Source: Certhia americana (taxonomy: Eukaryota > Chordata > Aves > Passeriformes > Certhiidae). Taken from it: 64,000 nt of DNA. Position 1 is the first letter of the stretch, and every line of letters starts with the position of its first letter. The notes below the pieces were generated by a model. The model saw nothing but the letters and a program-made list of their open reading frames with translations. It ran no database searches and was not told the DNA's origin. The DNA is taken from positions 20,162 through 84,161 of the forward strand of contig JAGMWU010000055.1 of assembly GCA_018697195.1 (NCBI GenBank). Direction: 5' to 3'. This document shows positions 50,292-62,929 of the stretch, piece after piece. The position numbers and the translations under genes were made by a program.

Positions 50292-52002
50292 TCTCCAAAC
50301 AAATGGATCCTGATTCTGTGGATCCCTCAGAGAGTGGCCAAGGCTGTGCCCCAACAGGACCCTGCTGTGCCCAGCAGTGAGGAAAGCACAAGGCAGCAGC
50401 AGCTCCTCCTGGTATTTACACCAAAACTCACCCAGGGAACGAGAGGTTTTAGGATCTAACTGAATGAAAGAACGCTGAGACGAGCCAAGTAAAGCAGGAG
50501 TGTTTCAATTATATTTTACTCTTCATTAGATTGTTCATTTGAATGTTCGTATTACAAAATTAGCTGCCATGACCCACGACTGGATGGGACTTCAGGAAAG
50601 CTGTCCACTTAAAAGAGCACAAACTAGAATTTCCTTTCAAAGAACTCTGTGAAACAATAACATATTAATCTTTAAAGCTAAATAGTGCTAAAATTTCACA
50701 TAATCTACATTAGTTTTGGTTTTAAATAATTTTACCAACCGTTATAAAATTAATTTATTTGCATGTATCAGGTTACAGACATTTGCATTTCAATCAGGGT
50801 GAAGTATCCCATGCTGGAACAAGGAGTTTAAGCAAATTGCTGTTTCAACAGCAGCTAATTCTTATTGCCTCAGAACCATGTTTCCACAAAGTATTGAACA
50901 AGAAAATGCAGGACATTGTTTCCCCACAAAACTGTTAAAAAGTCTGTTACAAGCAACAATAAAATGCCCTCTGGACAGGAAGCATTTATAAAATGCAGAG
51001 CTCTCCCAGCGAAGTGCTTGCACAGGGCATTCACTTCATTCTTCTCATTTAGATTCAAAACCCTGAAGTGATCACTGACCAGATGAAGAGGACAAAAATA
51101 TCCTCTGAAACGTTTTCACTGGCTTGGGGAAGATTGGGAATTGCAGGTACTCCATTAGATGTGGCTCCTGGCTGAAGTGAACTGGGCAGCAGCTGCTGAG
51201 ATCCGGGAGAGAAAGGGGTTGAGGCAAACTTGAACAGTTAAAAATGTTGAAGGAAAGCTGGTTGAATTGCTAACTCACCATGCACTCACTCCTGAAGGAA
51301 CACTGTGCTGACATCACAGATTCAAATTGTGTTAGCTTTGCAGCATCCAAATAAACAAGTAGGAAACTGTCCATGTTTTCCATTCCCTTGGTTCTAACCA
51401 TTTCTATGTTTTAAACATAAATCAATCGTGCTCACAGGTGACCTAATACTGCTTCAGGTCTTTGTTTGTAGAAAAAAAAAAGAAAAGAAGATAAAAAAAT
51501 CTTCTACTTCTATTAGAACTTCTATTCTACTGGGCTTAAATCCCTGAAGAATCCATACTGTGTATGGAAGGCTCTAAGTATTGTGCCTTGATGCAAATAA
51601 ATGCACAGTAAATGTTTATTGTGCAGTTTTCCTCCCCCTAAGTTTTTCCCCTTTCCCTCACAATAACTAAAACCAAAGTATGAATATGTTACCAGCACAC
51701 ATGGACAGGTTTACAATCTTCTGTTTTTAAAGAACAAATGACAAAAAGCATTCAAGAATATTGCAATTTTTTTTTTTTTTAAACAGACAAGTAGCAAAAC
51801 TTTGTACCACCTGGAACAGAACTGCCGAGACAAAGCTCTCCACACATTTTGCTGTAATACTTAAATAAGTAACACCAATGCAAGAACTTTTCTCTTAATG
51901 ATTACTAGTGTTCAAGGAATCAGAGGATTATGGAGTCATGTATGTCTTTGTACCCTGTGAATTACAATTCCACAGGTGGCACCGAGACACTTCTCTCAAC
52001 AG
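50292..52002 (-). other. CCDC47 3' UTR and spacer to STRADA promoter
   Basis: On the minus strand, AATAAA signals are found at 51615-51620 (about 390 nt after the CCDC47 stop) and 50754-50759 (about 1.25 kb after). The AT-rich character suggests the 3' UTR extends through much of this stretch. No other feature was recognised. Confidence 0.6.
51615..51620 (-). terminator. Candidate CCDC47 polyadenylation signal
   Basis: Minus-strand AATAAA about 390 nt past the CCDC47 stop. A second AATAAA at 50754-50759 could be a distal site. Confidence 0.55.
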
Positions 52003-55000
52003 TCACATGGCTTTCACCTTGATTTGCTTCATCTTCATCTGCTTCTTCTCCAGCTTCTTCTGCTCACGCCGCAGAGCAGCTTCCTGCAGGCAAGGACAGG
52101 GATGTGAATAAACACAGGCCATCTCTTCAAGGAACGAGCAGAGCATTTCAGAACCAAACAAACCCCTCCAGCACTGCATTCACATCTCACTGGGAGCCTT
52201 CGAGTGTTTCAGAAAGGAGCAGCAAATACCCTGACAGTTCTATTTGCCCTCCAGCAAATAGAAATCCAAGTTGTCACTGCTACTCCACCTCCAGGGAGCT
52301 CTCCTGGGAGGGATCTGCCAGCAGCCTGCACTAATGTGAACATCCCCCTCACCTCCAGCCGCCGCTGTTTCTCAGGATCCTCCTCGTTCATGATTCGTTC
52401 CTTCTCCGCCCTCTTCTTCTCCTCCCGCCGGGATTGGGCAGCCTCCTGTCTCTGCACGTGAGTCAGCTTCAGGAAGTTCTCTTCCACCCGAGCCCTGTTC
52501 TTATCAGCTTTTTGTTTACCCTTTGCACAGAGAAAAGCAAACGCTGTTTGTACTGATTTCCCCACGAGCGGGATCTCTACCAGTCAGACAGAAACAGAAG
52601 GAGCCAGAGGTCACAGTTCCAATTCCCTGTGATGTTCAGGAGACAGAAAAGCAGACACTACTCACCTCTCTGTTCAGCCGGAACTTCTTTGCTTTGTCAA
52701 TGGAGTAGATAACCATGCTCATCAGAGGCAGCAAGGACTCCATGTCCTTTGGGGAAGTGTTGCCTGAACCAGGCACTGAAATAAAGAGTTCCTTGTTCAT
52801 TCACACACACTGGCAGTACTTGTCTGCTTGCTGTGATGCTCTTCCCTTATGGCTCACACTGTTCATGAAATAAAGATGCTCTTATCCTGCTCTTTAAGAA
52901 GCTTCATTTGGAGCTACGGGTTTGAATTTTGAAGAGATTTGAAGATCTATTTATTCTTTTCTAGAATTCTCCCAACAGGCTACTTTTATTTCAAACCAGG
53001 GTAAACTAACTGAGCCTGTGCAAGATTAAACTGCAAGGCTTGTGGTTTAAAAACAAGCCACCCCAAGAGAGAGGAGTGTGAGCAAGACTGAGTTATCATG
53101 ACACTATGCTGCTCAGTCCCCAGTGTATTGCTGCCTTCTGTTTATCAATCAATGATCCTGCCACACGCACTGAAATCTCTCATCACACATTATCTTCCAA
53201 AAGTGACAGATCCTGAGCATGTGACTTACACAAAAAAAGCCCAACACTCCCCCAGACACACACAGACAAGGGATCCCTTACCATTAAATGTAAACAAAAG
53301 TGTCTTTTTAGTTTCGGGTAGTTTTGTAAGCTGGCCTTCCCTGGAGGAAAGAAACAAGTGTTTGTAAGGAGTGAAGAAAAATACAAAGTAACTAACATTG
53401 GTCTGAAAAACCATCAAGAACCAAAAGATACTTGGAAGGTACTTCAGTAAAATAAACATTAAAAGACTGCCTGTAACTGAAAGTTAAGTTTCCAACTAAT
53501 CACATTCCTGAAGTGTTTTATCCAAAAGCTGCAAAGAAGAGGTGTGAGTGTGAAAACATACAGCACCTGCCCCTCTGCCTGTCAGGAGGACATGTGAGCA
53601 CTAGGAAGGCCTGTATATTTTGAATTATATTCAGCTTCACACACCCCCTTGTTGTTTATACCACTAAAGATCTCTAAATATTTTAGGATAATAAAATATT
53701 TCCTCAAGAGTTTAAGTATTCACTGCCCCAAATCCCACAGCATTCTAATGTGAAAATCTCAGGCCTACATTTCACAGATCCTCCACAATTTTAGTACAAA
53801 GTATACACATAAGCTGTTTTATAAATTAAATCAAAACATGTTCCTTTATGTTCATTTCTTTACACGCCTCTGAGCATAATCCACCCTTTGAAAAACCTAC
53901 GTGGTAATTCAGGTAAGACACATCAGCCACCACTTGGCAATTCTGAATGCACCTGTGGACTAGGAAGCTCAGGGAAACAGCAGAGCTGCTGAGGCCCAGC
54001 TGAGAAATGAGCCTGAACAGAGCCCAGCCTTTATACGTACTCTTGCATAAGTTTTGGACCGGAGAACTGGTCCGAGAATTGGACGGAATCGATCTTGTCA
54101 GCGTAGTGTGTGAGGAAATGGATCATCTGGAAGAGAAATGGAGCGTTAGTTTTTCCCAACACCAATCCAGCTGCAGCCTGCCCATTCCACAGGGGTTTGC
54201 CACGTTCCCTGCCCACAGCAGGGGGCTGGAAATGGATGATATTTAAGGTCCTTTCCAACCAAAACCATTCTATGGTTCTGTGTATCACTCAGGACATCGC
54301 TGTGCCCAGCTTGCCACTGATAAAAATATGAACTTTCCCCTTTAACTTGTCCTTTTATCTCTTTTAGAACATACAAGTTGTAAATGCCAGCATTACCAAG
54401 GAGTATTTGCATTAATTCATTCAAGTTTACCTTAGCATCCATCATTCCCTCCGTGACCTCTCCCATCTCTGACAAGATAGCCAGTGAATCTGGAAGCCCA
54501 TATTTTGCACCAGACTTCGGTTTATCACTGCAGAACTCACTCTGTTTCAAAGAAAACAATGCAAAAGAAAAATAAACACAAGCCTGTAAGTATTTGATCA
54601 GACTGAACTGTTTTGAAAGACAGTGGAACCTCTAAAAGTACCTGAAAAGAAACAAAAAAAAATACACTTATTCACTCATCCTGGCTGGGGACATTTCAAA
54701 GAAAGTAAAGCACACAGCATCAACACTCTTTAAGTATTTTCCTTCAGAAATCAGCACTTTCAGGAAGAAGATAAATCAATTCTAATAAATACATACTGGA
54801 GTGTTCAAAGGGGATTAAGGCATTTTTGCTTACATTGTTTGATAACAGAACAAAAACTGGCATCCTACCAGCCACACTTCAGGCTGTTACTTGAGAGAAA
54901 AGATTTGCAAAGCATTGCTTGTTATCACTGGATTCTTTGCAAGCTCTGCAATTCTTTTTACGGCTTGAACATATGGAAAGTTTTAACTTCAGATCATGTA

Positions 55001-58000
55001 AAAACAGATGACTTAACCCGAAATTTTCCACATCACGTATCGCTACTTAAGTTTACTTTTCAATTCTTGAAAATGTCTTCTGTGCAAATTAAATGAGGTG
55101 AAGTGACACTCGTGACAAAATTCTGCAGCCTCTCTTCAACCAACTATACCCCAAAAGAAAGGTGTAAGCTGCTTTCCACTGCCTCTTTCCCTGCAGCTCT
55201 GACAAGGGGAGCACTTCTGATGTTTGATTCCATTAAACTTTGATCTGTATTACATGGTACCTCACAAATTCCAACAGGTCAGTCCCAGGATTTCAGCTGC
55301 TCCCAAGAAAACAATGAATATGCAGATTAGATTCTTATATGCTATTATTTATCAATGTGCTTGTACGTACCAGGTCCTGCATCTCTTTCTGAAGTCTCAC
55401 CAGTGCTTTTCTGGTTCCAACAGCAAACACATACGTGTCCATATCCTCATCATTCATTGTCACTTTTATTTGCTGTGAAACAGAATGTTATTAGATTTCA
55501 CTAATAGATTTTTAGACAAACTGATTTTTAGACAAACAGATTTCACTGTTTGTCTGATACCTTGATTCCTAAGAACAAGGACTAAACAAGGACTGACAGT
55601 TAAGAAAAAGGCAGTTAATTTAAAGGTTTTCAGTGTGTCTTAAAGTAGGGAAGTTATTAAATTAGACTGTTATTTAATTAGAAGTTATTTAATTAGATTG
55701 AGCACACCATTCAGTATTGAGCTGTAATGACAGCGACTACAACAGCAAGAGTTGTAAAAATAATTTGCAATTAAATATTTTGATATAAGTAAATATAATT
55801 ATAAATGCATGGGAAGAATATTCACAGTGCACGCAGTCACTGTTCTTCCAAATGTAACCTCTCTTGGAACTTAAGAGCAAGTGAGAAGGCAAAAAGTAAC
55901 ATTAAGAATATAATATCCAGATCAACAAATGGGTTTTTGGAACAAAATTCCTGTTCAGGCAGACTGACCAGACAGATGAACAATCACTAAGTATTTCAGA
56001 TTGTAAAACGACTTTTTATCAAGATGATGTCTTGATAAATGCTCACAAAAACCCTGGAACATGCACAGATAGAGCAACTTCCAGTCATCAGCAGTTTGCA
56101 TTTCACAGGTAGGAAAGAAACACAATTCTTTGAGGTCGTTTCAACAGTGACTGAACTGGAAGATATGGAATACTCCAGAAATCACCTGGAACAATCAAAA
56201 GCAGCAGAGCAGAACCGAAGGAATGGGACAGTTTTATCAGAGCTACTCTGAAGGGCTGGGTACGCACCACTTGGTCTGACGCCGGCCTCATCATGCGTGC
56301 CAGGACATTCAGCAGGTCCTGCCTCTTGAGAAACTAAAAACACAAGGTGATAAACACAGGAAACAGCTGAACAGACAACAGTGAACAATTCCTTCCTAAT
56401 ATCCAACCTGAGTTTTCCCTGTGTGAGCCATACAGCTCAGAAGCAGGTTCACTTTCTGCATTGGAGGAGTTTCTCAGGGCTTTGTTCCCTCACGTCAGAA
56501 GGTGAATTTTGGGACTGTTCCATCCCAGGTGCAGGGATTCATACCTGTCTTTGCTATTCTTGGAATTCCTGCTGGTCCATTTATCCCTCTAAGTGGGCTC
56601 TTGAGCCTACTGTTCACACTACACCTCTGGTTCCTATACTCTTCCTGTAAGCACCTGCTCTTTGGTGCCAAATTTAAGGGGCAGAATACAGGACTGTACA
56701 GACCTTCAGATGACCACTTTTCCCTCATGTGTGTGTACTCAAAACTCTGTATCTGAATGTGAGCACAAATAACAAGCTGGGATTTCATGTTGCTCACACA
56801 GGTATGGAAAAGCCTCTGACAAGTGGTGCCACATAAACAGCACCACCACAAACTGCCTCATTCTTACCTTTAACTGGATGAGCATTCCTTCACAGCACAC
56901 CCTTCCAGAGCACCACAAGTTATATATGTGTTCATTTTCTTGATTTAGTTTCCCAGTGCTTGTAGCTTCTTTGTTAGTGCCATCATCCCCTGAGGAAAAC
57001 CAGCAGTGAAAGAGAACTTCAATCCAAACTCCCAAATTGAGACACCACAGCTCAGCAGAAGGCTTACAGCTCACGATCCCAAGTACAGAGAAGGATTTTC
57101 TACAGCCTAAATGCCAGTCTAAACCCAGCTTTATTCAAATATTCTAACTGGATCCTTGTCATTATGGGACTCACCAACAAGAGCAAAGTTACTTTCTAGC
57201 AGCTCCCTGTGGGTGTTGAACCAAGCATGAGCCAGGCGGTTGTTTTTGTTCTTCCCAATGATGTAATTCATGATGTAAGCCAGGAGACCTGTCACCATCA
57301 GGATCTCCATGTAATAACTCTCCCAGCTGTTTTGAAGATGAGCAGGGACCTGTGTCAGGGAACAGAAAGTGTGATTTATATATTGAACAAGCAGATTTTA
57401 TCCACAGAAAAATTTGGGAAACACTGAGGAGTGGAGAAGTTTCATCCCCAACACAGCAATAAACCCCACAAAGGCAACAGGAGAGAGCTAAGCCTGCATC
57501 ATGCACTTGGCTTACTGGGGCACAGTAATCATACAGGAAACAACTGATAACAGCATTCCCAAAATACCTGATTAATACAAGTGAAGTACTCACTTCCAAG
57601 TGAGCCTGGGCCAGCACACATCCCTCAGAGCAAACAGCCCAGCACTTCAATTCACTGAGCATTTTGAGTTTGAAACCCTGCCCATCACAGCATTGCCTGA
57701 TCATCATGGAACTTCTCTGCAAATCCAAACACCCAATGCCCAGGATCATTCTCAGGATGCCAGAAAATGCCCCAGACTCCACGGGACAGCAGGGAAATCT
57801 TCCTGACATTGCCACCTCAGAGGCTAATTAGACATTCTGCTATCACTGTACCAACCTTGAGCCATAAAAGTACCCAAAGTTTAATTTTCACTGCCAAGGT
57901 CAGCTATAATACCTAAAAAGAGAGCCCAGGGGTAATAAAAATGCAGACCTCGAGCACAGATCATTCCATCAAAGGCTATTTTGGGAGGCAAAAAGGTGAT

Positions 58001-58685
58001 GTAGGGTGGGCAGAGAGATTGGCTTCAAAAACCAACAGATTTGACAAGTTCTAATCTGACACTTAAGCCACAGAAAAGCCAAAAACACACTCTGTTCCCT
58101 GTTTAGTACCCCAGGGACATTCCTGGCATGCTGTCTTAAGAAAATAAGTGATGAAACTCCAAATAGAAACTGGATCCACAGTTATACCTACGTTAACTAT
58201 TGTTATGGGGTCTTTATTTTTGCTATGAGATGCATCTGGTTTCTCTTCATACCCTTCAAACTCCTCATCATCGTACGGTTCACTCTCGGTGTCACCTTCC
58301 TAAAGGATGAAATCACACACAGCATGAAAATCCAAAGCCCAGCAAGTAAAATCCCAAAAAAGGAAAAAAAAAAGGTGCAGAAACACTATTAGGAAACATA
58401 TTGAGGAAGGTGGTAAGGCTTTACCTGTGTGTCTGTGTCATCAAAGTCTTCCTGATTTTCATCCTGACCTTCAAGCTCTACAGTGGCTTCTTCTTCATCA
58501 TCTTCTGTAGTGATGATCCTCTGAGGAGACTCTGTGACTGTATCTTCACTCACATCTTCAAATTCAGCAAAGTCATTATCATCATATTCCATAATGTCAT
58601 CTCCATCTTCAAATTCATCGTACTTTGCCAAAGAAAAGCTCCATGGGATGAACAGGACAGCAATAAAAATATAGAAATTCTTCAT
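52003..58685 (-). CDS. CCDC47: CCDC47 (calumin; PAT-complex ER membrane protein), complete, 12 coding exons
   Basis: CCDC47 is an ER membrane protein that with WDR83OS/Asterix forms the PAT complex in multipass protein insertion, and affects ER calcium handling. Minus-strand exons: 58685-58425, 58299-58192, 57349-57175, 56989-56868, 56333-56268, 55472-55371, 54541-54431, 54126-54041, 53340-53282, 52775-52666, 52520-52353 and 52083-52003 (with stop), total 1449 nt, 482 residues (human 483). The N-terminus has a signal peptide (about 1-20), then a very acidic luminal region (about 21-115). One membrane segment lies at about 137-155. The C-terminus is a highly charged coiled coil ending KVKAM. 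The ATG is in the second exon of the transcript (acceptor TTTCCAG four bases upstream), so a non-coding exon lies in the CpG island near 60-61 kb. The acceptor before GKQKADKN is an unusual GCAAAG. Confidence 0.97.
54150..54295 (+). repeat. CR1 LINE 3' end
   Basis: CR1 tail motifs CCTGCCCACAGCAGGGGGCT, GGAAATGGATGATATTTAAG and GGTCCTTTCCAACCAAAACC, ending in TTCTATGGTTCTGTG. It is antisense to CCDC47, in an intron. Confidence 0.92.
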
Positions 58686-60349
58686 TTTCACTGGAAAATA
58701 AAATGAAACCAATCATTGCAAAAAGACCTCGTCAGTTCTGTTACATTACACCCCCAACACACAATGCAGAATTTCAAAACTCTATGAGTCAGACCAGAGA
58801 GAGAAATAAACCCCTGCCTGATCTTGCCATCTTCTCTAGAAAAGAAAAGGATTTCTGGTACAAGAACAAAGGAACTCTGAAGGAGAGGTTCTGGACTCTT
58901 GTTGCTTGTGGCAGCAGCAGCAAATTCTCATCTGGCCACACTGTTCAAATGAGCTGAGATGGAAAGCAGGGATGTTCTGCTACAAAACTGCCTCTCCAAT
59001 TGCATCTCCCAGCCAGCTCACTTCCAAGACCACATTCTGTGTTCTACAGTTGTTATTAATTAGCAATTAGGCACAGTCGGAGCACTGAATGTGAAACAGC
59101 AGCAGTAAATCTTAAAATGCACTTTAATAATTTAAACAGCAATGTTCTGATAGCCTCTGCAAGTCCAAAAGTGCTTTGTCTGTGATTTTCTAGGACTAAG
59201 TCCCTCAGTGTCCCATCATGATTTCTGCATAGAGACAAAGATCTCTTGCTGGAAGTTGTGATTTCTGCATAGAGACAAAGATCTCTTGCTGGAAGTTGTG
59301 CCAAAGAAAGAAAAAAAGGAAGAGGAGAGAGGCCAGTGCAATCACTGGGCCCTCACGAGCCCAGAGCTCTCCCCTCATCAGCCACAACCCTGCAGAGTCT
59401 GTTCCTGTCTCTTCTGCCTGAGTTCAAAACAATCCCAACCTCCTCTCCAGATTGGGGCACCTACTCCAAGGTCCAAAAAAGGCAGTAACAACCCCCCCAG
59501 CTGCACTTCAGCCCCAGGCACAGAGGATCAGCTGCATCAGGCTCTGCTGTCAGGCTCATTTTACTCCCTCCCGCAACCAGATCCGAGTGGGAATCTGAAT
59601 GTTAATCAGAGCGTTCTCTCACCAACTTAGAATAGAAATGGTTTGTTTCTAAATTTGACCAGCATTCCTCTGAGTGCCTCACGCAGGGAACCCACTGGGA
59701 TGATTAAAATAAACACCTTTGTTAAACACTCCTCACTCCAGCAAAAACCTGCACAGAACGTGGTCACAGAACCTTATCAGGATGGAAAAATCAACAAGGC
59801 CAAGCCCAGGAATTTGGAACGTTGTGTGGGAACCTGACAATTTTATGTGAATTTAAGGAAAAAAAAAAAAAAAATCCCCGAATTACTATTTTAACAGGAC
59901 AGAATTTGCACTCTGTTAAAAACAACAGGACAAAAGAGCCGCCTGCTCGACCAAACTCTAACATTTCACAGTAAGAACTCCAAGACTATTTGAGCACATC
60001 CACCTTCAGAAGACCTGACAACTCCAAACAGCTTCATGCAAAATAAACTTCTGCAGCCAATTCAGAGGATACAGCTGAACCAGAGGTGGGTGAGAGCTGC
60101 AGCACCCCCTGAGGTCAGCAATCTGTCAGAACGGGTTCCAAACACAAATTCCAGGGAGCAGAATATCCTCCACGACCCGCACGGCACCAACATTCCCTTG
60201 GAAGAGGAATCGATTTATCCTCCCATCTCCACCCCACCGGCAAGAGAAACTCCTTTTCCCACAGAGCCCAAGAGCGCTGCTGCTGCTGCTCCCGGTGCAG
60301 AACCTTCCCCAGCGCGGGGTTTGCTCGGTAAATCTCGCCTTTAGAGCCG
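58686..60349 (-). other. CCDC47: CCDC47 5' intron
   Basis: The minus-strand sequence TTTTCCAG directly before TGAAAATG at the start codon is a splice acceptor, so this stretch is intron between a non-coding first exon and the coding region. It contains a 40-bp perfect tandem duplication. No other gene was recognised. Confidence 0.7.
59220..59300. repeat. Perfect 40-bp tandem duplication
   Basis: The 40-bp unit beginning GATTTCTGCATAGAGACAAA occurs at 59220-59259 and again at 59260-59299 with no difference, inside the CCDC47 5' intron. Confidence 0.97.
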
Positions 60350-61100
60350 AGCTCGGTGGCGGATTTTGGAGAAGCGCTGGCGCCCGGCAGCTCGGGCTCT
60401 CCCCGTGATTGCCGCCCCAAGCGGGGACACCACCGTGCCTCTTCGTTCTGCCGCCGCTCCAGCTCCTTCCCGAGCCACGAGTCACGGTTATGGAGATAAA
60501 ACTCAGCGGTGCCCGTAGCCCCGGCCCCGCCGCCAGCTCCTCCCGCCCCGCGGGGCGCAGCACCGGGCACGCCCGGTGCCCCCCGCGCCAGCCCGCCCCT
60601 CCCGGGATCCTGCCGGTACCGAGCGCACAGGAGGGAGCGCGTTCCTCCCGGGCAGGAGGGAGCGGGCTGTTCCGTTCGGCGGGGCCGCGTTCCCTGAGTC
60701 ACGGGCCCGCTCCGCTCCGCTCCGCCGTACCGGGGCGCTGCGCACTGCGGGCCCCGCCGCATGTGCGGGGGTGTGCGGGTACAGAGCGCAGCCCTGCGGC
60801 GCGGGAAACACCCGAGAACCAACCCGGAGCCACTCGGGGAGCAGAACGGCCCCGCGGCCGCCGCCGTTCCCCTCTCTCGGTTTCGCTCTCGGTTCTCCCG
60901 CTCCCGCCGGTGCCCGGTCTCACCGCCCTCACTGCCGCTGCTTCACCCGCGGGAGCTGCGCATGCGCCGGGAGCCGCGCGTCACGCACGCACAGTGCGTG
61001 GCACGTCGGTGCGTGGGCACGTGGTGCGTCGCGTCGGCCCCGTCCCGGGAACGGGGAAGTGGCCGCGGCACGGCTGCGGGGCTGAGGGTTGATGCGGGGT
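60350..61100. promoter_or_regulatory. CpG island, probable bidirectional CCDC47/DDX42 promoter
   Basis: A strongly GC- and CpG-rich region upstream of CCDC47. A perfect palindromic NRF1 site TGCGCATGCGC lies at 60957-60967, followed by several CACGTGG/CGTCAC-type motifs (about 60976-61035). In mammals DDX42 starts head to head with CCDC47, so the right side probably holds the DDX42 transcription start. No DDX42 coding exon is visible in the window. Long open frames here (for example 60409-61092) reflect high GC. Confidence 0.65.
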
Positions 61101-61380
61101 GAGGGACAGCGGGAGCGGGGCTGAGGGTGGTGCGGGGGCTGCGGGTGCGTGCGGGGGCTGAGGGAGGTGGCCGGGGCTGAGGGTGAGTGCGGGGGGCTGA
61201 GGGGTGAGGCGGGGGATGAGGGAGCGCAGAGGGGTGAGGGAGCGGCGCGGGGCCCTGAGGGAGCGCAGCGGGGCTGAGGGAGCGGAGCGGGGGTGAGGGG
61301 GCGGGAGAGGGGCTAGGGGAAGCGGAGCGGGGAGGACGAGCGGAGCGGGGCGAACGGCGCAGGAGCGGGGCTGGGCCGGC
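61075..61380 (+). repeat. G-rich minisatellite GGGGCTGAGGG / GGGTGAGGGAGCGG type
   Basis: Irregular units of about 20-30 bp built on GGGGCTGAGGGAGCGGAGC repeat along the + strand with many runs of three or more G, giving G-quadruplex potential on what would be the sense strand of DDX42. Some units contain a donor-like GAGGGTGAGT. Confidence 0.85.
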
Positions 61381-61669
61381 CGAGGATCCTCACCGCCGCT
61401 CGGGCGGGGCCTGGAGCGGGAGGGACCCGCGTAGAGCCGGCCTGAGCGGGCGCCGGGGGCAGCCGGGCCTGCCCCGCACAAAGGGCAGTTCTGCAGGCGG
61501 GAAGGGCCCCACGCGCAGGCCCGCTGTCAGGGACGGAGCCCGCCCGCTGGTTGTATGTCCATACCCGGCTATGATCTGCCGTGAAGGGGACGGGCGAGGT
61601 CCCGGCGGGGCTGGGGGCTCTCGGCCTTCCCTCTTGGAACAGGAGCGGCTGCGGCGCAGCGCGGCCGGG

Positions 61670-61965
61670 CCAGCATCGGTACGGGCATCCCGGGCCCAGC
61701 ATCCGGGTACGGATGGTACCGCATCCGGGCACGGGCATAACGGGCACGGCATCCCGGGCGCGGATCCAAGGGTACCGCATCCCGGGGTACGGCATCACGG
61801 GCACAGCAATCGGGAACGGCAGCACGGCAAAAAACGGCAGCCACGGGTACGGCATCCCGGGTACGGATCCCGGGCCCCGCATCCGGGCACGGATCCCGGG
61901 TACGGAATCCCGGGTACGCATCCCGGCCCCGCAATCCCGGGACCGCATCACGGGCCGGCCCCGCG
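61670..61965. repeat. CpG-rich minisatellite GCATCCCGGGTACG
   Basis: Units of about 13-20 bp on the pattern GCATCCCGGGCACG / GGATCCCGGGTACG repeat across about 300 bp, with palindromic CCCGGG and GGTACC cores. They resemble the short GGTACC array in the duplicated island near 23.2 kb. Confidence 0.9.
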
Positions 61966-62419
61966 GGTTCTCCGTAGACCGGCAGCACGGGGTAGCGAAG
62001 GCTCGGGAGTTTTTCCGGAGTCTCTGGTCAGCGGGAGCCTCTCCTGTTCGCTCGCTGCCGGCGCAGTGGGCGAGAGGACCGTTGGGTTTTTACTTAGCTG
62101 CTGTTCGACAATAAAAAAAAGTGATAATCCGGATTTTTTGAGGAGGAAAAAGGTTGGATGAGTGCAGGGGGAAAGACCCATCAATCCCAATCAACTAGGT
62201 TAAAATTTTCAATCAGATTTTAATTAGGTAAGTCTTTCAAGATCCCACGGTGCTTGCACAGCGGAAATGCGTGACACATTCACCCCTCTGTTGAACGTTT
62301 TATCCAGTGTCACGGATCGAAGGTGTAAAAGCTAAAGGGTGTGTCAGGACAAAAGGGAACACAGGATTCCATGGGAGCTCGTGCTGGGGAGAGTGAAACA
62401 GCAGAGTTCCCCCGACATC

Positions 62420-62915
62420 GCTGCTGAGAACTGCAGGTTCCCCAAATCTGCTGCTGGAAAACTGCAGAGTTTCCCCAAAATTGCTACTGAGAACTGCAGG
62501 TTTCCCCAAAAATCTGCTACTGAGAACTGCGAGTTTCCCCAAAATCTGCTACTGAGAACGCAGCGTTTCCCCAAAATCTGTACTGAGAACTGCAGAGTTT
62601 CCCCCAAAATTGCTACGAAGAACGCAGGAGTTTCCCCCAAATTGCTCCTGAAGGAATGCAGAGGTTCTCCAAAATTCTGCTGCTGAGAACTGCAGAGTTT
62701 CCCCCAAAATCGCTGCCTGAGAACAGCAGAGTTTATCCAAAATATGGTGCTGGAACATCAGAGTTTCCCCGAAATTGCTACTGAGGAACAGCAGAGTTTC
62801 CCCCCAAATCGCTGCTGAGAAACTGCAGGAGTTCCCCCAAAATATGGCGGATGAGAACAGAAGAGTTTCCCCAAAATTGCTGTGAGAACTGCAGAGGTCT
62901 CCAAAATCGCAACTG
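62420..62915 (+). repeat. Minisatellite, about 30-bp unit (GAGAACTGCAGAGTTTCCCC)
   Basis: About 16 head-to-tail units on the pattern CTGCTGAGAACTGCAGAG, TTTCCCCCAAAAT, with unit lengths varying by one to a few bases through single-base indels. No spacer structure is present; every unit is a variant of the same sequence. Confidence 0.95.
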
Positions 62916-62929
62916 AGCTGTGGTCTCGA

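Noticed and set aside
60409..61092. 227-codon open frame in the CpG island
   Set aside because: High GC lowers stop-codon frequency; overlapping long frames occur on both strands, and it does not resemble DDX42 or CCDC47.
62420..62915. CRISPR-like regular repeats
   Set aside because: There are no unique spacers; each unit is a variant of the same 30-bp sequence, and the genome is eukaryotic.
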